Positions 26,748 to 34,922 of a stretch of 64,000 bases of DNA are shown here, piece by piece; position 1 is the stretch's first letter; every line of letters begins with the position of its first letter. A model generated the notes under the pieces. That model ran no database searches. It was not told the origin of the DNA and was given only the letters and a program-made list of their open reading frames with translations. A program made the translations under genes and the position numbers. Origin of the DNA: UBA4416 sp036676295 (GTDB lineage: Bacteria > Bacteroidota > Bacteroidia > B-17B0 > Aurantibacillaceae); contig JAKFDE010000030.1 in assembly GCA_036676295.1 (NCBI GenBank), positions 1 through 64,000 on the forward strand, written 5' to 3'.

Positions 26748-26828
26748 GATAAAAGATACAAGACATAAGATTAAAGACTTGGATGATTTAATGTAAGATC
26801 TTTAATCCTTTATCATAAATCTTTTATC
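26748..26828. repeat. imperfect inverted repeat between prfA and pyrF
   Basis: Left arm GATAAAAGAT...ATTAAAGAC (26748-26778) pairs with right arm GATCTTTAAT...ATCTTTTATC (26797-26828); the outer 10 bases are a perfect match and the inner parts mostly match. The arm contains ACATAAGATTAAAGA, close to a string at 12412-12428 before hutH. The sequence is A/T-only-like and lacks a G+C stem, so it is a dispersed-repeat type rather than a strong terminator. Confidence 0.6.
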
Positions 26829-26853
26829 ATTAAAGTAATCACATTAATTTATT

Positions 26854-27663
26854 ATGAATAGACAAGAATTAATAAAAGAAATAAGAACTAAAAAAACATT
26901 TTTATGTGTTGGTTTAGATCCTGATGTTGAAAAAATTCCTAAACATTTATTAGAGGAAGAAGATCCTATTTTTGAATTCTGTTCTCAGATCGTAGATGCT
27001 ACAGCTGATCATTGCATTGCCTTTAAGCCTAACATGGCATTTTTTGAAGCCTATGGTTTAAGTGGTAGTACCAGTATGGAACGTATCATTAAATACATTA
27101 AGCAAAATTATCCTTCTCATTTTTTAATTGCAGATGCCAAGCGCGGCGATATTGGCAATACATCAAGCATGTATGCTAAAGCATTTTTTAACCGCTTACA
27201 TGCTGATGCGATAACTGTTGCGCCTTATATGGGAAAAGATTCGGTAAAACCATTTTTAGATTTTGAAAATAAATGGACCATTGTTTTAGCCTTAACATCT
27301 AATGAAGGTTCTAATGATTTTCAGATGTTACAAACCAACGGAACGGATTTGTATAAAGAAGTTTTAAAAACGGTTTCAACCTGGGGAACAGAGGAAAATT
27401 TAATGTTTGTGGTAGGTGCTACAAAAGCAGATATGATCGATGATGTGAGAGCCATTGTGCCTAATCATTTTTTATTAGTGCCAGGAGTGGGAGCACAAGG
27501 TGGTAGTTTAGGAGAAGTGTGTAAACATGGCTTAAATAAGGACGTTGGATTGATCATTAATTTATCACGATCCATTATTTACGCATCCAATAACGAAGAC
27601 TTTGCACAAGCAGCAGCAGCCGAAGCTCAGAAGATCTCTTTAGAAATGGCTACTTATTTATAA
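26854..27663 (+). CDS. pyrF: orotidine 5'-phosphate decarboxylase (type 2 subfamily)
   Basis: 269 residues, the longer type 2 form. FLCVGLDPDVEKIPKHL starts the barrel, CIAFKPNMAFFEAYG supplies a substrate lysine, and the catalytic D-x-K-x-x-D set is in ADAKRGDIGNTSSMYA (near residues 94-109). Later segments VTVAPYMGKDSV-like (ITVAPYMGKDSV), ALTSNEGSNDFQ and LVPGVGAQGG fit the phosphate-binding end. It makes UMP. A membrane protein gene follows after 16 bases on the same strand. Confidence 0.95.
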   Translation: MNRQELIKEIRTKKTFLCVGLDPDVEKIPKHLLEEEDPIFEFCSQIVDATADHCIAFKPNMAFFEAYGLSGSTSMERIIKYIKQNYPSHFLIADAKRGDIGNTSSMYAKAFFNRLHADAITVAPYMGKDSVKPFLDFENKWTIVLALTSNEGSNDFQMLQTNGTDLYKEVLKTVSTWGTEENLMFVVGATKADMIDDVRAIVPNHFLLVPGVGAQGGSLGEVCKHGLNKDVGLIINLSRSIIYASNNEDFAQAAAAEAQKISLEMATYL

Positions 27664-27679
27664 TTTATCAAACTCCATT

Positions 27680-28081
27680 ATGCTTAAAAGAATTTTATCC
27701 GTTGTATTAGGTTTATTATCCGCCATTTTTACGGTTTCAATAGTTGAAGCTATTGGTCATAAGATGTTTCCGGTAAATCCGATCGATTTTAATGATAAAG
27801 AAGCTTTGAAAGCCTTTATGGAAGCCTTGCCTTTAGGTGCTTTGATAATGGTATTTGTAGCCTGGGTTTTGGGTAGTTTTGTTGGTGGCATTGTAACGAC
27901 CTTAATTTACAAAGAAAACGGATTTAAAAATTCCATCATTATCGGTTCTATCATTTTATTATTTTCTATCATCAATATGTTAACTTTACCACACCCAACC
28001 TGGATGTGGATATTAAGTATTTTATTGATTGTGCCGATGGCCATTTTAGGAAATAAGTTGGTGGTGAGATTAAAAAAATAA
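27680..28081 (+). CDS. four-helix integral membrane protein, unknown function
   Basis: 133 residues with hydrophobic stretches at about 5-27, 51-75, 83-103 and 108-127. A polar loop between the first two reads HKMFPVNPIDFNDKEALK, and GALIMVFVAWVLGSFVGGIV carries small-residue packing motifs. Similar small membrane proteins are widespread in Bacteroidota, but I cannot name a family. It follows pyrF by 16 bases and is probably transcribed with it. It marks the last core gene before the accessory block. Confidence 0.65.
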   Translation: MLKRILSVVLGLLSAIFTVSIVEAIGHKMFPVNPIDFNDKEALKAFMEALPLGALIMVFVAWVLGSFVGGIVTTLIYKENGFKNSIIIGSIILLFSIINMLTLPHPTWMWILSILLIVPMAILGNKLVVRLKK

Positions 28082-28143
28082 AATGCATTCATTTACAAAA
28101 TTAAAAAGCTACTCAATGGCGGCAATACAACAAGCGTGTGTTG

Positions 28144-28170
28144 TATATGCGCTATAAAATGGCGCATATA
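28144..28170 (+). repeat. perfect hairpin upstream of an accessory gene
   Basis: TATATGCGC (28144-28152) and GCGCATATA (28162-28170) form a 9-bp stem with loop TATAAAATG. It lies just upstream of the left inverted repeat of the accessory block. Confidence 0.6.
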
Positions 28171-28175
28171 AGTAA

Positions 28176-28496
28176 GTTATGCGTAATAGCCGCGGACAAA
28201 CAAACTGTAAAGACAAATATGAATAGACAAATAATAATTATTAGCATCAATGTTGCGGTGACACTGCTTATGTTTTATCTAGCATATCAAGCGCACAGCC
28301 ATAATTACGAAAACGTACAAGCAAATGTGTTTGGGTTTGAAACGACCTTGACGTATAGCAAAATGAAATTTATAATTTACGTTGCGATATTTTGCTTGAT
28401 ATATAATGCATATTCTATTTACAAGTTCAATAAAGCGACCAACACTAAGTAATTAGACCGTTGGGATCAAACTGTGTGGCGGCTACATCGCATAAC
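28176..28496. repeat. inverted repeats flanking a small membrane-protein gene
   Basis: GTTATGCGTAATAGCCGC (28176-28193) and GCGGCTACATCGCATAAC (28479-28496) are inverted copies that match at 15 of 18 positions, with three central mismatches. They enclose 285 bases holding a single 77-residue gene. G+C of the repeats is well above that of the gene. This looks like a gene cassette boundary, though no recombinase is nearby. Confidence 0.6.
28219..28452 (+). CDS. small membrane protein in accessory block
   Basis: The start is placed at ATG 28219 (77 residues, MNRQIIIISINVAVTLLMFY); the longer open frame from 28138 would read through the flanking inverted repeat. Two hydrophobic helices lie at about 4-24 and 48-68, separated by a polar loop HSHNYENVQANVFGFETTLT. 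No recognised family. It is enclosed by inverted repeats and unlike its neighbours in upstream base composition, so it is probably acquired. Confidence 0.5.
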   Translation: MNRQIIIISINVAVTLLMFYLAYQAHSHNYENVQANVFGFETTLTYSKMKFIIYVAIFCLIYNAYSIYKFNKATNTK

Positions 28497-28712
28497 CGCA
28501 CCTATAAAAAATGCGGGCATTGGGCTTCGGCATTTGCAAAAGCGGTCGCTCCCGCGAAAGACAGTTATTTTCGCTTTGCAAATGTCTAATAAACATTTAG
28601 CTTTGTTATTAGCTATTCGGTAGAAAACGGTTTCAAATCCCGCACTTCTTATAGCTGCATTCCGTTAGCTGCAACCCTACACTAACATTTGTCATAACTA
28701 AAGTCATTCAAA
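28453..28712. other. hairpin-rich spacer between two accessory genes
   Basis: 260 bases, G+C-richer than the flanks. Besides the right inverted repeat (28479-28496) it has CATTTGCAAAAGCG (28531-28544) facing CGCTTTGCAAATG (28572-28584), a match with one extra base. No coding frame is convincing. The sequence ends with GCTGCATTCCGTTAGCTGCA shortly before the zinc-ribbon gene. Confidence 0.55.
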
Positions 28713-28976
28713 ATGGATAAAGAATTTAAAAACTGTCAGTCTTGTGGAATGCCACTAAAAAGAGACGAAAAAGGAGGTGGAACAAATGCAGACAAAAGCA
28801 TTAGCAAAAAGTATTGTTCCTATTGTTACGAAAATGGCGAATTTATTTATAAAGGCAATAACGTCTTTGAATTTCAAGAATATTGTAAATATAAAATGAT
28901 GGAAGGCGGACATTCAAGATTTTTTTCTTGGTTATTTACGAGAGGAATGAAGCGTTTGGACAGATGGAAATCTTAA
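28713..28976 (+). CDS. zinc-ribbon protein (zf-ribbon_2-like)
   Basis: 87 residues. A Cys4 zinc ribbon is formed by C8 and C11 (NCQSCGMPL) and C35 and C38 (KYCSYCYENG). The remainder, VFEFQEYCKYKMMEGG then SWLFTRGMKRLDRWK, matches a family of short single-ribbon proteins commonly found among accessory genes; their function is unknown. It lies in the accessory block between two hairpin-rich spacers and is followed by a hairpin (29002-29024). Confidence 0.72.
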   Translation: MDKEFKNCQSCGMPLKRDEKGGGTNADKSISKKYCSYCYENGEFIYKGNNVFEFQEYCKYKMMEGGHSRFFSWLFTRGMKRLDRWKS

Positions 28977-29001
28977 AAATAAATGCGGAATAACCCTCCT
29001 T

Positions 29002-29024
29002 GTCGCGGACATACTCTCCGTGAC
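29002..29024. repeat. hairpin at right end of accessory block
   Basis: GTCGCGGA (29002-29009) and TCCGTGAC (29017-29024) pair along 8 bp with one G-T wobble. It sits between the converging zinc-ribbon and ABC transporter genes; there is no adjacent T-run, so it is not a clear terminator. Confidence 0.45.
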
Positions 29025-29066
29025 TATAATAAAAACTAAATTGAAGCAACAATCTTTGCTTAACTA

Positions 29067-30914
29067 TTACTTAAAATTCTGCATATCAAACAATTTCTTG
29101 TAAATACCGTTTTTATCCAGCAATTCTTTGTGCGAACCTTTTTCGGCTAATTCTCCTTTATTGATCACGAAAATTTCATCGGCATTAATGATCGTGCTTA
29201 AACGGTGGGCGATCACAATACTGGTTCTGTTTTTCATTAAGTTATTTAAAGCGTCTTGTACCAAACGTTCGCTTTCGGTATCTAAAGCCGAAGTTGCCTC
29301 ATCTAAAATTAAGATGGGAGGATTTTTTAAAATAGCTCTGGCAATACTAATTCGTTGGCGCTGGCCACCGCTTAATTTGCCTCCTCTATCACCAATATTG
29401 GTTTGGTAGCCATTGGGCTGTTGTAAAATAAATTCGTGCGCATTGGCTACTTTTGCCGCTTCTATCACTTTGGCTTTATCAAAGGTGTCTAACCCAAAGG
29501 CAATGTTGTTTTCAATGGTATCGTTAAACAAAATACTTTCCTGAGTTACTACACCAATTAGTTTTCTTAAACTTTCAATTTCCAGATCTTTTAAAGCAAC
29601 ACCGTCAATAATAATTTCTCCCAAGTCGGTATCATAAAAACGAGGAACCATATCGGCTAAAGTCGTTTTACCACTACCGCTTTGTCCTACCAACGCAATG
29701 GTTTTTCCTTTAGGTATAGAAAGGTTAATGTTTTTCAATACATAGCCATCATCGCCTTTTTTGTAAGAGAAGGAGACATTTTTAAATTCAATACCTCTTT
29801 CAAAATTTTTAATGTGAGTAGCGTTTGGTTTACTCACAATTGGGTTTTCGGCATGTAATATTTTCTCGATGCGCTCTTCCGATGCTAAGCCTTTTTGAAT
29901 GTTATTATAAGCTAAGGTAATTTGTTTGATAGGTGGAACAATTTGTGATGCCACAGCAAAATAGCCTAAAAAAGCAGCACCCGATAAGCCACCGGTGCCA
30001 TCAAAAACCATTGTGCCACCAATAAATAAGATCAATAATAATACACCTAATACTACTGTTTCACTGATTGGTGATGTTAGATCGGCTCTGCGATATAAAC
30101 CTATTGAAATTTTATTGTAATCATGATTTACTTTTTCAAATTTATTTTGAACGAAACGCTCGCCGGTAAATGCTTTAATTATTTTTAAAGCACCTAAGGT
30201 TTCTTCCATGATATTAAATAATTGGCCAAAGACTTCTTTTCCTTTAGCTGAACGGCTTTTTAAACTTTTACTTACCAAGGCAACCACTAAACCGGCTACA
30301 GGCAATAATAAAAACACATACAGGGTTAAATAAGGACTAATAAAAATAAGAGTAGCTAACGAAATGATAATTAATAAGGGTTCTCTGAAGATCAATTCCA
30401 ATGTTTGCATGATAGACCATTCTATCTCGATCACATCCGTGGTCATACGGCTCATCATATCTCCTTTGCGTTCATCACTAAAATAAGATAATGGCAGCTC
30501 CAGCGATTTTTTGATCATTTTATTTCTCAGATCCATTACCACACCATTACGTATAGGCGCCAGGAAATACATGGCAAAATAACGTGACAAGTTTTTTAAT
30601 AAAGTTGCTAAGAATACAACCACACAGATCAACATTAAAGCGTGAGCTTTTCCCTGAGCGATAATAACAAAAGACACATGATAATAGGCCCATTCTGTAA
30701 CACCTTTCATCGAAAAACTTAAAACAGGTTCAACCCCATTCACTATTTTTTGATAATCAGAAACATCACTTTTAAAAATTAGTTCTAAAAAAGGAATGGT
30801 CAAGGAAATTGAAAAAACTGAAAACACAGAAAACAAAACATTGAATAGAATGTTTAAGGCTGTATATTTTTTATAATCCTTTGTGTATTTAAGTACAGAA
30901 AATAGTTTTTTCAT
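29067..30914 (-). CDS. ABC exporter, MsbA-type (fused membrane and ATPase domains)
   Basis: 615 residues. Six membrane helices occupy about 1-330, beginning MKKLFSVLKYTKDYKKYTAL. The ATPase domain has Walker A GQSGSGKTTLAD, the signature LSGGQRQRISIARAIL, Walker B ILILDEATSALD and the H-loop IVIAHRLSTI. Layout and length fit lipid A or lipid-linked glycan exporters of the MsbA type; the substrate cannot be read from sequence. A TAATTTCG box (30927-30920) ends five bases before the ATG, another nearly leaderless arrangement. The gene diverges from the YfhO-like gene. Confidence 0.9.
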   Translation of the reverse strand: MKKLFSVLKYTKDYKKYTALNILFNVLFSVFSVFSISLTIPFLELIFKSDVSDYQKIVNGVEPVLSFSMKGVTEWAYYHVSFVIIAQGKAHALMLICVVVFLATLLKNLSRYFAMYFLAPIRNGVVMDLRNKMIKKSLELPLSYFSDERKGDMMSRMTTDVIEIEWSIMQTLELIFREPLLIIISLATLIFISPYLTLYVFLLLPVAGLVVALVSKSLKSRSAKGKEVFGQLFNIMEETLGALKIIKAFTGERFVQNKFEKVNHDYNKISIGLYRRADLTSPISETVVLGVLLLILFIGGTMVFDGTGGLSGAAFLGYFAVASQIVPPIKQITLAYNNIQKGLASEERIEKILHAENPIVSKPNATHIKNFERGIEFKNVSFSYKKGDDGYVLKNINLSIPKGKTIALVGQSGSGKTTLADMVPRFYDTDLGEIIIDGVALKDLEIESLRKLIGVVTQESILFNDTIENNIAFGLDTFDKAKVIEAAKVANAHEFILQQPNGYQTNIGDRGGKLSGGQRQRISIARAILKNPPILILDEATSALDTESERLVQDALNNLMKNRTSIVIAHRLSTIINADEIFVINKGELAEKGSHKELLDKNGIYKKLFDMQNFK

Positions 30915-30973
30915 CGTGGCGAAATTACAAATAAATTATGCTTTTTTCACGCATTATAAACTAAACAGTTTCT

Positions 30974-30981
30974 TATATTTG
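30974..30981 (+). promoter_or_regulatory. -7 promoter box of the YfhO-like gene
   Basis: TATATTTG, perfect TAnnTTTG, 16 bases before ATG 30998. No TTG at the expected -33 position. Confidence 0.5.
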
Positions 30982-30997
30982 CCTAAAAACCAATTAT

Positions 30998-33562
30998 ATG
31001 AACTTTAAAAAGTATTTACCCCACTTAATAGCTATTATTGTTTTTGCTGTTATTAATATTGTTCAATTTAGCCCTACCTTAATGTCAGATAAAGCCTTAA
31101 TGCAAGGTGATATTGTTCGATATAAAGGAATGAGTCAGGAAGCTCAGGAATTTAGATTAAAAGAGCATTCTGAGGCGCTTTGGACAAACTCCATGTTTGG
31201 TGGGATGCCGGCTTATCAGGTGTCTGTTACATATCCGGGTAATTGGTTAGGTCATATTGATAAAGCTTTTCACTTATACTTTCCTCATCCTACAGGCTAT
31301 CTCTTTTTGTTTTTTGTAGGCTTTTTCATTTTATTGTTATGTCTCGAAATTAACCCCTGGCTTGCTTTTGTAGGCGCTTTGGCTTACGGGTTTTCGTCTT
31401 ATTTCTTTATTATTTTGGAGGCTGGTCACAATTCAAAAGCCAATGCTATTGGGTATTTAGCACCATTATTGGGAGGTATTATCTTATTAATGCGTGGTAA
31501 AAACTGGTTAGGTTTTGCCGTGACTACTTTATTTATGGCTCTGGAATTAAACGCCAACCACGTTCAGATCTCCTATTATGGTTTTATGTTATTTGGTATC
31601 GTGTTTTTATCTTATTTCATTACAGCTTTCAAACAAAAAAACTTCAAGCCATTTTTTATAGGTGTAGCTTTATTTATTGGAGCAACCATTATTGGTATAT
31701 TGCCTAATGCCGGTAATTTGTTAACCACCTATGAGTATGGAAACTATACTACGCGTGGTAAAACAGAATTAACCATAAACTCTAGTTTAAAAACCAATCA
31801 ATCTAACATTACTTCGGGTTTAGATAAAGATTATGCCACGCAATGGAGTTATGGAATAGGTGAGACCTTTACGTTACTGATCCCTAATTTTAAAGGCGGT
31901 CCGTCTGCCGCGATAGGTAATGCTGATAAAAACGCATTGAAACATGTAGACCCTCAAATGCGCGAACAGGTGGCGCAAAGTAGTGCTTACTTTGGCGATC
32001 AGCCTTTTACAAGTGGTCCGGTTTATATTGGAGCTATTGTGATGTTATTGGCATTTTTAGGATTGTTCATCATTGACCATCCACTAAAATGGGCTTTGTT
32101 TGCTGCTACTATGTTATCAATCATGTTAGCTTGGGGAAAACACTTTATGGGTTTAACCAACATTTTTATGGATTACGTTCCGGGATATAATAAATTCAGA
32201 GCCGTATCGATGATATTAGTAATTGCTGAATTAACCATACCGTTATTAGCAGTATTGGCTTTGGATAAATTTATCAAAGCAAGCGATAAAAATGAATTGA
32301 TTAAAATTCCATTTATGAAAAAGGAAATGGAATTAAAGAAAATTTTAATTGGTGCAGTAATAGTAATTGGTGGTTTTTGTTTGATCAGTTGGTTTGCGCC
32401 AACTGTTACTAACTCTTTCATTCCGGATGGAGAAGAAACACAAATAGCTAACCAGTTCAAGCAAAGTGGCGCTTCAGATGCTCAAATTGCGCAATTTATA
32501 CCTGAGTTTTTAGCAAATATAGAAATAGCCAGACAAGCAATTTTTAAAGACGATGCACGTCGTTCTTTAGTTTTTATTGGTTTAGCAACTATCTTTTTGT
32601 TTTTATACTTAAGAAAAAAATTAAAACTAGAATTGTTTTTGGCAACGCTAGGTATTTTTATGGTTGCTGATCTATGGCCGGTTGCCGATCGTTATTTAAA
32701 TGAAACGAACTTTGTGCCTAAGGCTCAATACAATGCACCACCGGCTAAATCGATGGCTGATGAGCAAATATTACAGGATAAAAGTTTAGATTACCGTGTT
32801 TTAAATTTATCGGTGAATACGTTTAATGACGCAGCTACTTCGTATTACCATAAATCAATTGGGGGGTATCATGGTGCTAAATTGAAAAAATACCAGGAGA
32901 TCATTGACTTTCATTTAGATAAAGAGATCAGTGATTTTTATAATGGGCTGAACGAAGCAGCTCAAAACGATTCATTAATGATGATTCACATGGCTAAATT
33001 GAAAGTGTTGAACATGCTAAATACCAAGTATGTGATCATTCCAACTAAAGAGCAAACGATACCAATTCCTAATCCTCAAGCTAATGGTAATGCCTGGTTT
33101 GTGAAATCGATCAAAACAGTTCCTACAGCTGATTCGGAAATTGTGGCTTTGTATAATATCGATACAAAAAGAGAAGCGGTGATTCAGCAAAAGAATAAGG
33201 AAATTGTTCCGGCTGCTGCTAGTTACAATAATGATGGAAAGATCACTTTACAATCTTACAAACCAAATGATCTGGTGTATGAAACAGATTCAAAAGAAAA
33301 AGGATTTGCCGTGTTCTCCGAGATCTATTATCCAAAAGGATGGAATGCTTATGTAGATGGTAATTTAACGCCACACACTGCGGTGAATTATATTTTACGT
33401 GGTATGGAAATTCCGGCAGGTAAACATAAAGTTGAATTTAAATTTGAACCCGAAACTTACAAAACCGGAAACAGCGTGGCTATGATTGGTTCAGTGATAT
33501 TATTAATTTGTGTAGGAGCCGGCTTCTATTTTGCTAACAAAAAAAAAGAGATACAGTTTTAG
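30998..33562 (+). CDS. YfhO-family polytopic membrane protein (GT-C-like)
   Basis: 854 residues. About a dozen hydrophobic helices fill residues 7-560, with a short final helix at about 825-845 and a soluble C-terminal domain between. LMQGDIVRYKGMSQEAQEF in the first loop has the acidic residue expected in GT-C enzymes, and SMFGGMPAYQ, AYGFSSYFF and EAGHNSKANAIGYL are typical of YfhO-like proteins. The C-terminal part (VYETDSKEKGFAVFSEIYYP, GWNAYVDG) is the periplasmic domain conserved in this family. YfhO proteins are thought to transfer sugars to surface polymers; that is established only for a few Gram-positive members. The gene has its own promoter and terminator and diverges from the MsbA-type exporter. 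Confidence 0.85.
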   Translation: MNFKKYLPHLIAIIVFAVINIVQFSPTLMSDKALMQGDIVRYKGMSQEAQEFRLKEHSEALWTNSMFGGMPAYQVSVTYPGNWLGHIDKAFHLYFPHPTGYLFLFFVGFFILLLCLEINPWLAFVGALAYGFSSYFFIILEAGHNSKANAIGYLAPLLGGIILLMRGKNWLGFAVTTLFMALELNANHVQISYYGFMLFGIVFLSYFITAFKQKNFKPFFIGVALFIGATIIGILPNAGNLLTTYEYGNYTTRGKTELTINSSLKTNQSNITSGLDKDYATQWSYGIGETFTLLIPNFKGGPSAAIGNADKNALKHVDPQMREQVAQSSAYFGDQPFTSGPVYIGAIVMLLAFLGLFIIDHPLKWALFAATMLSIMLAWGKHFMGLTNIFMDYVPGYNKFRAVSMILVIAELTIPLLAVLALDKFIKASDKNELIKIPFMKKEMELKKILIGAVIVIGGFCLISWFAPTVTNSFIPDGEETQIANQFKQSGASDAQIAQFIPEFLANIEIARQAIFKDDARRSLVFIGLATIFLFLYLRKKLKLELFLATLGIFMVADLWPVADRYLNETNFVPKAQYNAPPAKSMADEQILQDKSLDYRVLNLSVNTFNDAATSYYHKSIGGYHGAKLKKYQEIIDFHLDKEISDFYNGLNEAAQNDSLMMIHMAKLKVLNMLNTKYVIIPTKEQTIPIPNPQANGNAWFVKSIKTVPTADSEIVALYNIDTKREAVIQQKNKEIVPAAASYNNDGKITLQSYKPNDLVYETDSKEKGFAVFSEIYYPKGWNAYVDGNLTPHTAVNYILRGMEIPAGKHKVEFKFEPETYKTGNSVAMIGSVILLICVGAGFYFANKKKEIQF

Positions 33563-33582
33563 TATTTGAAAATTAATTAAAC

Positions 33583-33613
33583 AAAAAGACCCAGATAATT
33601 TCTGGGTCTTTTT
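33583..33613. terminator. bidirectional rho-independent terminator
   Basis: AAAAAGACCCAGA and TCTGGGTCTTTTT form a perfect 13-bp stem with a 5-base loop (TAATT), between the converging YfhO-like gene and the small gene at 33651-34094. Confidence 0.9.
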
Positions 33614-33650
33614 TGTTTTTAAGAATTTGAAACGAAACTAACATATTGGA

Positions 33651-34094
33651 TTATTTACTGTGCATTTTGTCGTAAATTTCACCGGTGTTTACATCCAAAA
33701 GATATCTAAAATCTCCTGCATATACTTCAATTAATTCCTTGTCTTTATATTTTTCAATATAGTTTCTATAATGTTCTGAAGTAATAAAATCTTTTTCTTG
33801 TTTTAAATCTGGGATTATTTTTCCAAAACCTACTACATTTCTATTTTGAAATTTCCATTTCAAATCGCCTGACGATTCATAACAAAAAAGTTCACTAGGG
33901 TTGTTTAAACATCTTTCTTTCCATATTAGGTGAGTTTCAATTTTGTTCCAATCCAAATCTTTTTCGAAGGGAGTAGTATTGAAACAAATGACATTCTCAA
34001 AAGATTCAATTTTATCAATATTAGTTTCATTTGGAAAAACTATTAAGCGGTTTCCAATTTCTATTTTATTGTAACTATGAAGTATATGTTTCAT
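33651..34094 (-). CDS. hypothetical protein, 147 residues
   Basis: No family recognised. The sequence starts MKHILHSYNKIEIGNRLIVF, has no signal peptide or membrane segment, and contains DLKWKFQNRNVVGFGKIIPD and YAGDFRYLLDVNTGEIYDKM, suggesting a small alpha/beta cytoplasmic protein. The last segment (YLLDVNTGEIY) is of a type often found at the ends of small immunity-like or accessory proteins, but no toxin is adjacent. It lies 46 bases downstream of another orphan gene on the same strand, at the end of the dnaB run, and is AT-richer than dnaB. Confidence 0.6.
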   Translation of the reverse strand: MKHILHSYNKIEIGNRLIVFPNETNIDKIESFENVICFNTTPFEKDLDWNKIETHLIWKERCLNNPSELFCYESSGDLKWKFQNRNVVGFGKIIPDLKQEKDFITSEHYRNYIEKYKDKELIEVYAGDFRYLLDVNTGEIYDKMHSK

Positions 34095-34140
34095 TATTCA
34101 AATTAATTTAAATAATCTGTTACATCATATAACTCGATTA

Positions 34141-34566
34141 TTATATCATAAACATATCAGGAAAATGTTTATGTATGAATTTAATTTCTTCTGAAATAAA
34201 AGAATAGTACCAGTTGTAAGAATATTTTTCGAATTTTAAAGTATTATTATACTGTTGTTTGAAAAATGCAGCCCTTTCTTCTGAAAATAGAGGGTAAACT
34301 TTTGAAATAAGTGTGTTAAATGTTTTTCTTTTCCAATCTTCTTCACCTTTTTTCAGAAAGCAGAGCTCGTAAGCTTCTCTTTTAGAAATAAAAATATAAA
34401 AAATAAGCTCATTTTTTTCAATTGCCATATAAATGGAATCATCTGAATCAAAAAAACTACCTTTGAAATTTCTAAAATTATACTTTGTTTTAATATCAAC
34501 AAAAATAGATTCTACTACTTTTTTTAGTAGATCAATATCATGCAAATGATTTTCATCTGTTATCAT
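34141..34566 (-). CDS. hypothetical protein, 141 residues
   Basis: Predicted cytoplasmic, mixed alpha/beta: a first helix HDIDLLKKVVESIFVDIKTK, then strands SIYMAIEKNELIFYIFISK, then helices ISKVYPLFSEERAAFFKQQY. Rich in Lys, Phe and Tyr. No known family seen. It begins nine bases after the small membrane protein gene and is therefore probably transcribed with dnaB, although its product looks unrelated to replication. Together with the next gene it forms a small orphan island. Confidence 0.6.
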   Translation of the reverse strand: MITDENHLHDIDLLKKVVESIFVDIKTKYNFRNFKGSFFDSDDSIYMAIEKNELIFYIFISKREAYELCFLKKGEEDWKRKTFNTLISKVYPLFSEERAAFFKQQYNNTLKFEKYSYNWYYSFISEEIKFIHKHFPDMFMI

Positions 34567-34575
34567 GTATTAACT

Positions 34576-34920
34576 TTACTTAGCAACAACAACTTCTCTG
34601 TTTTTTCTATAATAAAAATACAGTGTAGAGATTAATCCTAAGGCAAAAGGAATGGTTGCATAAGTCTTAAAATCGTTATGCCAGAAAAACTCGCAACACA
34701 TCCAATAAGAGTTGGCCGTGATCCAAAAAAAGATAGCTAGATTGATGAAGAATTCTGTTTCTCGAAATGTTTTGATGGCTATGATCACAGCTACAGCTAT
34801 CGTTGGAAACATCATACAAATGCCCAAGACACGCCATTCCATCATCCAGGAAGTATCTTTAATTAACCACAACAAAATATGTAAGTTCTCAAACTTACGT
34901 ATCCTTAAAATATGTTCCAT
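34576..34920 (-). CDS. small membrane protein adjacent to dnaB
   Basis: 114 residues with three predicted helices (about 31-49, 56-75 and 86-104) and several Trp/Cys residues (WITANSYWMCCEFFWHN). Basic ends (IRKF near the start, YRKNREVVVAK at the end) suggest both termini are near the cytoplasmic face. I recall similar small proteins in Bacteroidota but no function. It begins two bases downstream of the dnaB stop, so it shares the dnaB message. Confidence 0.65.
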   Translation of the reverse strand: MEHILRIRKFENLHILLWLIKDTSWMMEWRVLGICMMFPTIAVAVIIAIKTFRETEFFINLAIFFWITANSYWMCCEFFWHNDFKTYATIPFALGLISTLYFYYRKNREVVVAK

Positions 34921-34922
34921 GC

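Noticed and set aside
28453..28712. Integron attC sites
   Set aside because: Hairpins are present but the GTTRRRY and RYYYAAC core sites are not, and no integrase is in the window.
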